From Planctomycetota bacterium (GTDB taxonomy: Bacteria; Planctomycetota; Planctomycetia; Pirellulales; Thermoguttaceae), in NCBI GenBank assembly GCA_021784975.1, contig JAJYGU010000307.1, positions 1 to 8,731 of the forward strand: a stretch of DNA of 8,731 bases, written 5' to 3'. The translations under genes were made by a program, and so were the position numbers. Position 1 is the stretch's first letter. Every line of letters begins with the position of its first letter. The notes beneath the pieces are model-generated. The model was not told the DNA's origin, made no database searches, and worked only from the letters and a program-made list of their open reading frames with translations. Below, in pieces: positions 5,773 to 8,731 of this stretch.

Positions 5773-6372
5773 ATGCCACCGCGTTACGAGGTGTCCAGTT
5801 GCGTCTTAGCGAGGGACGTTACCTTCCTGCTTGGAACCTTCCGAGCGGGCGAGCAGGCGGTCCCGGTGGCGATTTTTCGCAAGAACGGGGCGTATGCTGC
5901 CTGCCGTATCACCTGTCCTAATCACGGCACAGACGTCAAGAGTTGGCTGGCGCAACGGTTGCGGGCGGCCCTGGACGGCAACCTGACGGCCTGCCGCTCG
6001 GATCCGGTTTGTCGCGAATCCTTTCGATCCATCTTGGGGGTGCATGCACACCTCTCCCATTGGCTGTCGCGCGAAGAGTACCGCGAGCTGCTGGCAAGAA
6101 TTGACGGCGCGGACCAATCCGGAGAAACCCGGGCGGCGGCCGTGGGCCACGGCCCGAATGGCAGGCCCGATTTGACTTCGGTGGTCAAGGCCTGGCCTCA
6201 CCTGAGCGACATGATGCGCCGAGAGATTACCGCCCTGGCCCTTACCTCGCAGCCTCCTCCGATCGGCCCCGCGCAAAGCGGGCTTGGTTCGCCTGCCGCC
6301 AACGGTGGCCGGGCCCGCAAGAGGACCAAGAGTCGAAAGTGCAAAACGAAAGTCGCAACCTCTGAGCGATGA
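5773..6372 (+). CDS. Hypothetical protein, Cys-containing
   Basis: From ATG 5773 the product is 199 residues; an in-frame ATG at 5704 would add 23 but sits on the edge of the hairpin, and neither start has a clear Shine-Dalgarno site. No domain is recognised. A strand-rich N-terminus ('VSSCVLARDVTFLLGTF', 'VPVAIFRKNGAYAACR') leads to 'CRITCPNHGTD' and, after a helix, 'TACRSDPVCRES'. The middle is helical ('LSREEYRELLARI'). Near the end 'GRPDLTSVVKAWPHLSDMM' resembles tails that I associate with small planctomycete proteins, followed by a basic Lys/Arg-rich C-terminus. Codon use looks like coding sequence and the opposite-strand frame does not. The basic tail may bind nucleic acid (inference). 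Real gene probable, function unknown. Confidence 0.6.
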   Translation: MPPRYEVSSCVLARDVTFLLGTFRAGEQAVPVAIFRKNGAYAACRITCPNHGTDVKSWLAQRLRAALDGNLTACRSDPVCRESFRSILGVHAHLSHWLSREEYRELLARIDGADQSGETRAAAVGHGPNGRPDLTSVVKAWPHLSDMMRREITALALTSQPPPIGPAQSGLGSPAANGGRARKRTKSRKCKTKVATSER

Positions 6373-6390
6373 ACTCGGACTTCTGAGTTC
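6371..6390. terminator. Short hairpin at the 3' end of the hypothetical gene
   Basis: GAACTCGG pairs with CTGAGTTC over eight positions (one G-T pair) around the loop ACTT, overlapping the stop codon at 6370-6372. No T-run follows, so it is a weak terminator candidate at best. The position is suitable, because the gene converges with minus-strand genes. Confidence 0.35.
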
Positions 6391-6485
6391 GACTTCCCAC
6401 TCAAACCCCGGCCTGGGTGGGAATTGCCGGGACGTGAAGCGACCCGCCGAATCTCAGGGCGCCGAGGAGGGCAGTCCCCTTTCGG

Positions 6486-6716
6486 CTAGTCTTGATCGGG
6501 CGGCAAGGCCTCGGCAGGCGGCTCGATGTCGACGCCGCTGATTTCACAGGCCAAGCCAATGCACTCGAAGATGTCTTGCAGCGCAATGGTCTGGCGAGAA
6601 GCTGCGCGATCTTGAAGAAGACGGGTGATCGTCTCCCGCAGCTTGGGGCGATAGCTGCGGACCCAGCGCATTACGCTGGACGGCAAGGCGGTCGTGCAGT
6701 CACATTCGTTCGGCAT
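6486..6716 (-). CDS. Small hypothetical protein (76 aa)
   Basis: The start is set by an excellent GGAGGTGA (6722-6729 on this strand) five bases before the ATG at 6716. Another in-frame ATG at 6779 has no such site, and the longer frame running to 7148 is a shadow of the phosphatase. The 76-residue product begins 'MPNECDCTTALPSS', continues with an amphipathic, Arg-rich helical part ('VMRWVRSYRPKLRETITRLL'), then 'TIALQDIFECIGLACEISGV' and an acidic, Pro-rich end. There are four cysteines: Cys5, Cys7, Cys52 and Cys57. No family is recognised. It lies 100 bases downstream of the metallophosphoesterase on the same strand and may share its transcript. Confidence 0.72.
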   Translation of the reverse strand: MPNECDCTTALPSSVMRWVRSYRPKLRETITRLLQDRAASRQTIALQDIFECIGLACEISGVDIEPPAEALPPDQD

Positions 6717-6721
6717 GATCG

Positions 6722-6729
6722 TCACCTCC
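6722..6729 (-). promoter_or_regulatory. Strong Shine-Dalgarno that sets the start of the 76-aa protein
   Basis: On the minus strand this reads GGAGGTGA, five bases before ATG 6716. It favours that start over the in-frame ATG at 6779. Confidence 0.75.
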
Positions 6730-6816
6730 GGTGGTTCAGGTGGCGGGTCTCCCATCCGCACTATGGTAGTATTCGGCATAGCCGGCACAAAGCGGCCGAG
6801 AGAATCGATTCGGCCG

Positions 6817-7491
6817 TTAAGGTTTGCGCGGTCGCCCCTGTTTGTCGGCCTGCCAGACTTGGCCGCTGGCAAGGTCGAGGGCGGTGAGCCAGCCTTCGCC
6901 GTAGCACCAAGTGTCGATGCACTTGAGGTAGCCCAGGTCGAGGATTTCGCCGGTCTTTTGTGCGGTGTGCCCCACCACGGCCGTTTTGCCCGAGCGGTGC
7001 GGGCCGGGCTGGCGCTCTTTGAGCGATTCCCATAGCAAAACCTCCGTGGGCTGACGGTCCAAGGGCAAATCGGCTCGGTAGCTGGCGTGTACGAAGAAAT
7101 ACCGCGGCAGTTCGTAAAACAGCCGGCAGCCTCGCACGAAGGCGGCATGGGCGGCGGGCAAGTCCTCCAGCCGCTGAATGCCGTAAGACGCCATGGTGGC
7201 GGTGCCGCCGAACAGCAGCCACTCGCTATACAATTCCTCCCGGCCGTGGTGGACCGCCAGCATCATTTGATCGTGATTGCCCAACAACGGGACAAGCCGG
7301 CACTCGGTCTGCAATCGCAGCAACCGCTCGATCACCTCGCGGCTCTTGGGGCCGCGATCGACGTAATCGCCCAGCGTGACAATGGTGTCGCCGGCTCGCG
7401 GAGCGATCGCCGCCAGGAGTGTTTCCAAGGCGGGCAAACAGCCGTGGATGTCACCGATGGCAAACAGGCGGTCAGGGGCGGGATGGATCAT
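6817..7491 (-). CDS. PPP-type metallophosphoesterase / protein phosphatase
   Basis: The product is 224 residues from the ATG at 7491. An upstream in-frame ATG at 7554 would add 21 low-complexity residues ('SAGPWSPAPRPLHPAT') read through a repeat-rich spacer, so it is not preferred. All metal-binding blocks of the PPP/calcineurin-like superfamily are present in order: 'GDIHG' (13-17), 'GDYVDRG' (41-47), 'GNHD' (71-74), 'FVHAS' (133-137) and 'VVGHT' (172-176). These coordinate two metal ions for phosphoester hydrolysis. Size and spacing fit bacterial serine/threonine phosphatases and relatives such as PrpA or diadenosine tetraphosphatase-like enzymes, and sequence alone does not decide the substrate. 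It is probably cytoplasmic. It is divergent from the lipase gene, with a G-tract-rich spacer in between. Confidence 0.9.
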   Translation of the reverse strand: MIHPAPDRLFAIGDIHGCLPALETLLAAIAPRAGDTIVTLGDYVDRGPKSREVIERLLRLQTECRLVPLLGNHDQMMLAVHHGREELYSEWLLFGGTATMASYGIQRLEDLPAAHAAFVRGCRLFYELPRYFFVHASYRADLPLDRQPTEVLLWESLKERQPGPHRSGKTAVVGHTAQKTGEILDLGYLKCIDTWCYGEGWLTALDLASGQVWQADKQGRPRKP

Positions 7492-7497
7492 CGTCGC

Positions 7498-7523
7498 GGG
7501 GTGCAAGGGGCGAGGGGCTGGGG
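7498..7523 (+). repeat. Four-tract G-quadruplex motif
   Basis: Four GGGG tracts lie at 7498-7501, 7507-7510, 7514-7517 and 7520-7523, with loops of 5, 3 and 2 bases: the classic intramolecular quadruplex pattern. It starts 7 bases upstream of the phosphatase start codon. The G-rich strand is the template for that gene, so the mRNA leader is C-rich. Confidence 0.65.
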
Positions 7524-7600
7524 ACCACGGTCCGGCCGAAGGAGACAGTCCCATTTCCCCGGCGTCCTGCCGCGAAAATCGAGACGGTCCTCGTGAACGT

Positions 7601-7617
7601 GGGGCGAGGGGCGGGGG
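7601..7617 (+). repeat. Direct repeat of the G-rich element
   Basis: GGGGCGAGGGGCGGGGG matches GGGGCGAGGGGCTGGGG at 7507-7523 in 16 of 17 positions, 94 bases apart. Confidence 0.8.
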
Positions 7618-7700
7618 TGAACTTCGCTACCTTGTACTTTCACGGCTCGTTACCCCACGGGTTATACCGCGTGCGAGATGCGGCTGGCAAGGGTTGAGCT

Positions 7701-7728
7701 TTGCCGGTTCGGCAACGACGAGTAAGAT
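7701..7728 (+). promoter_or_regulatory. Possible sigma-70-type promoter of the hydrolase gene
   Basis: TTGCCG (7701-7706) and TAAGAT (7723-7728) are spaced by 16 bases and match the -35 and -10 consensus at 3 and 4 of 6 positions. Transcription would start near 7735, giving a leader of about 88 bases before GTG 7823. The match is modest. Confidence 0.35.
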
Positions 7729-7810
7729 GACCGCTATGGTGGACGAAGCGTTATATCGCGGCCCGGTTGTCGCCCGGCAGGACAGGGCTGGAGTTTCTTT
7801 GTCCCAAGGC

Positions 7811-7816
7811 GGAGGG
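7811..7816 (+). promoter_or_regulatory. Shine-Dalgarno site that favours the GTG start of the hydrolase
   Basis: GGAGGG lies six bases before GTG 7823. The in-frame ATG codons at 7727 and 7736 lack a comparable site. Confidence 0.6.
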
Positions 7817-7822
7817 CACATC

Positions 7823-8731
7823 GTGCGGCGACTTCTGCTGGTGGCGATGATGGTGCTGGTGCGCTGGGCCACCCTGCTCGGCCGGCTGCGGGCAGGCGAG
7901 GCCGCCGGTCTGCCGCTGAATATTCCCCTGCCCACCATGGGCGGCCAGCAGTTCTGGGCCGACCAGCTCTTTTTCCATCAATGGCATATCCAGCGCAACG
8001 TGTTGACGGGCTATTATCGCCTGCTCGACGAAAACAACATCCGCCGCGCCTGGGGCACGCTGACCGATTGCCGCATAGCCCTAGAGCAGATCAAGCGTCA
8101 GCGCCGCCTGCCGCCGATGCGCGGCAAGGCGGTGATCCTCTTGCACGGGCTGCTGAGCAGCCACACGGTGATGGCCCCGCTGGCCAGCTACCTGCACGAC
8201 CGCGGCGGCTACGTCACCTTCAACATTACCTATCCCAGCACGCAAGGCAGCGTGAGCGACCACGCCGAGGCCCTGGCGGGCATCATCGCCAACCTGGACG
8301 GGATCCAAGAAATCAACTTCGTGGCCTATAGCCTGGGCAATATCGTGGTCCGCAACTACCTGGCCGAACGGCAGCGGCGGCCCGATCCGCGCCTGCGGCG
8401 GATGGTCATGCTGGGCCCGCCCAACCACGGCTCGCTGGCCGCCGTAGTGCTGGCCGAAAACGCCGCCTTCCAGTTCCTCACCGGCGAGGCGGGACAGGAA
8501 TTGGGCTCGCAGTGGTCCATCCTGGAAAGCCACCTGGCCACCCCGCAATTTCCCTTCGGCGTCATCGCGGGCGGGAAACAAGACGGCCGCGGATATAATC
8601 CGCTGTTGCGCGGCGACAACGACGGCACCATCAGCGTCGAGACGACCCAGTTGGCCGGGGCCGCCGACTTCGCCATCCTGCCGGTCCTGCACCAATTCCT
8701 CCCCTACATGCCGAAGGTGCAGGAGTACACC
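7823..8731 (+). CDS. Lipase-like alpha/beta hydrolase (3' truncated)
   Basis: The frame stays open to the window end, giving 303 residues from GTG 7823, chosen for its Shine-Dalgarno site; ATG 7727 or 7736 would extend it by about 30. Residues 1-20 are hydrophobic with flanking arginines (signal or anchor). The alpha/beta hydrolase landmarks are 'VILLHGLLSS' (104-113, oxyanion loop), the nucleophile elbow 'FVAYSLGNIVVRNYL' with Ser170, 'GPPNHGS' (198-204), 'GDNDGTISV' (264-272) supplying the acid and 'PVLHQFLPYMPKV' with His290. The elbow is A-x-S-x-G rather than the usual G-x-S-x-G. 'PPNHGS' and 'DNDGTISV' are typical of triacylglycerol lipases and related esterases, which cleave acyl esters, often outside the cytoplasm. 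Little can be missing, as the catalytic His is already present. Confidence 0.85.
   Translation, partial: MRRLLLVAMMVLVRWATLLGRLRAGEAAGLPLNIPLPTMGGQQFWADQLFFHQWHIQRNVLTGYYRLLDENNIRRAWGTLTDCRIALEQIKRQRRLPPMRGKAVILLHGLLSSHTVMAPLASYLHDRGGYVTFNITYPSTQGSVSDHAEALAGIIANLDGIQEINFVAYSLGNIVVRNYLAERQRRPDPRLRRMVMLGPPNHGSLAAVVLAENAAFQFLTGEAGQELGSQWSILESHLATPQFPFGVIAGGKQDGRGYNPLLRGDNDGTISVETTQLAGAADFAILPVLHQFLPYMPKVQEYT

Larger units (their letters stand above)
7492..7822. other. Divergent intergenic region, G-tract and repeat rich
   Basis: These 331 bases separate the phosphatase and hydrolase genes. They hold a four-tract G-run motif (7498-7523), a near-identical second copy of part of it (7601-7617), a fragment resembling a dispersed repeat (about 7541-7560) and a possible hydrolase promoter (7701-7728). 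No convincing gene is present, although the hydrolase frame is open back past 7727. Confidence 0.6.

Noticed and set aside
5773..6372. Rieske-type domain, suggested by 'CRITCPNHG'.
   Set aside because: The paired C-x-H and C-x-x-H motifs with proper spacing are absent.
6486..7148. A 220-residue minus-strand frame covering the small protein and part of the phosphatase.
   Set aside because: Its first part shadows the phosphatase; the Shine-Dalgarno at 6722-6729 marks the true start at 6716.
8081..8695. A 204-residue minus-strand frame at the window end.
   Set aside because: It is antisense to the lipase-like gene, which has a full catalytic set.

Overview
The window comes from a GC-rich bacterium with ordinary Shine-Dalgarno translation. 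The protein style suggests a planctomycete: many secreted or anchored proteins, a small Cys-rich protein ending in a 'PDLTSVVKAWPHL'-type tail, and a lipase of a type I associate with that phylum. This is recollection, not a search, so the phylum call is moderate.

Bases 1-5463 form one tightly packed, same-strand block of nine genes with gaps of a few bases, two start/stop overlaps and one 105-bp gap. It holds: the end of an HdrA N-terminal-like iron-sulfur protein; a fusion of a two-[4Fe-4S] ferredoxin with a lipoyl-carrying GcvH/LbpA-like domain; two DGC-type putative zinc-binding proteins; an OsmC-family protein; two ArsF-like thioredoxin-fold proteins (one membrane-anchored, one exported); an ArsG/CcdA-like membrane protein; and a class I SAM methyltransferase with a signal peptide. 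The 105-bp gap carries three hairpins of near-identical design with compensated stem changes.

Read together, the block looks like an electron and thiol relay. Cytoplasmic Fe-S and lipoyl carriers and thiol/zinc proteins would feed a CcdA-like membrane conduit. That conduit would reduce CxxC proteins on the outer face, where an exported methyltransferase also sits. The ArsF/ArsG families are named for nitroaromatic arsenical reduction and efflux, but no arsenic-specific gene (arsR, arsC, arsM-type cysteines) is visible. The substrate is therefore open: arsenicals, other metalloids, sulfur compounds or nitroaromatics. The combination of LbpA/HdrA parts with ArsF/ArsG parts is the most interesting feature of the window.

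Bases 5464-8731 are unrelated. A non-coding stretch with a long hairpin (5464-5772) precedes a hypothetical Cys-containing protein (+). Two minus-strand genes follow: a 76-residue unknown protein and a PPP-type metallophosphoesterase. A divergent intergenic region rich in G-tracts and repeat fragments (7492-7822) leads to a lipase-like alpha/beta hydrolase that is cut by the window end.
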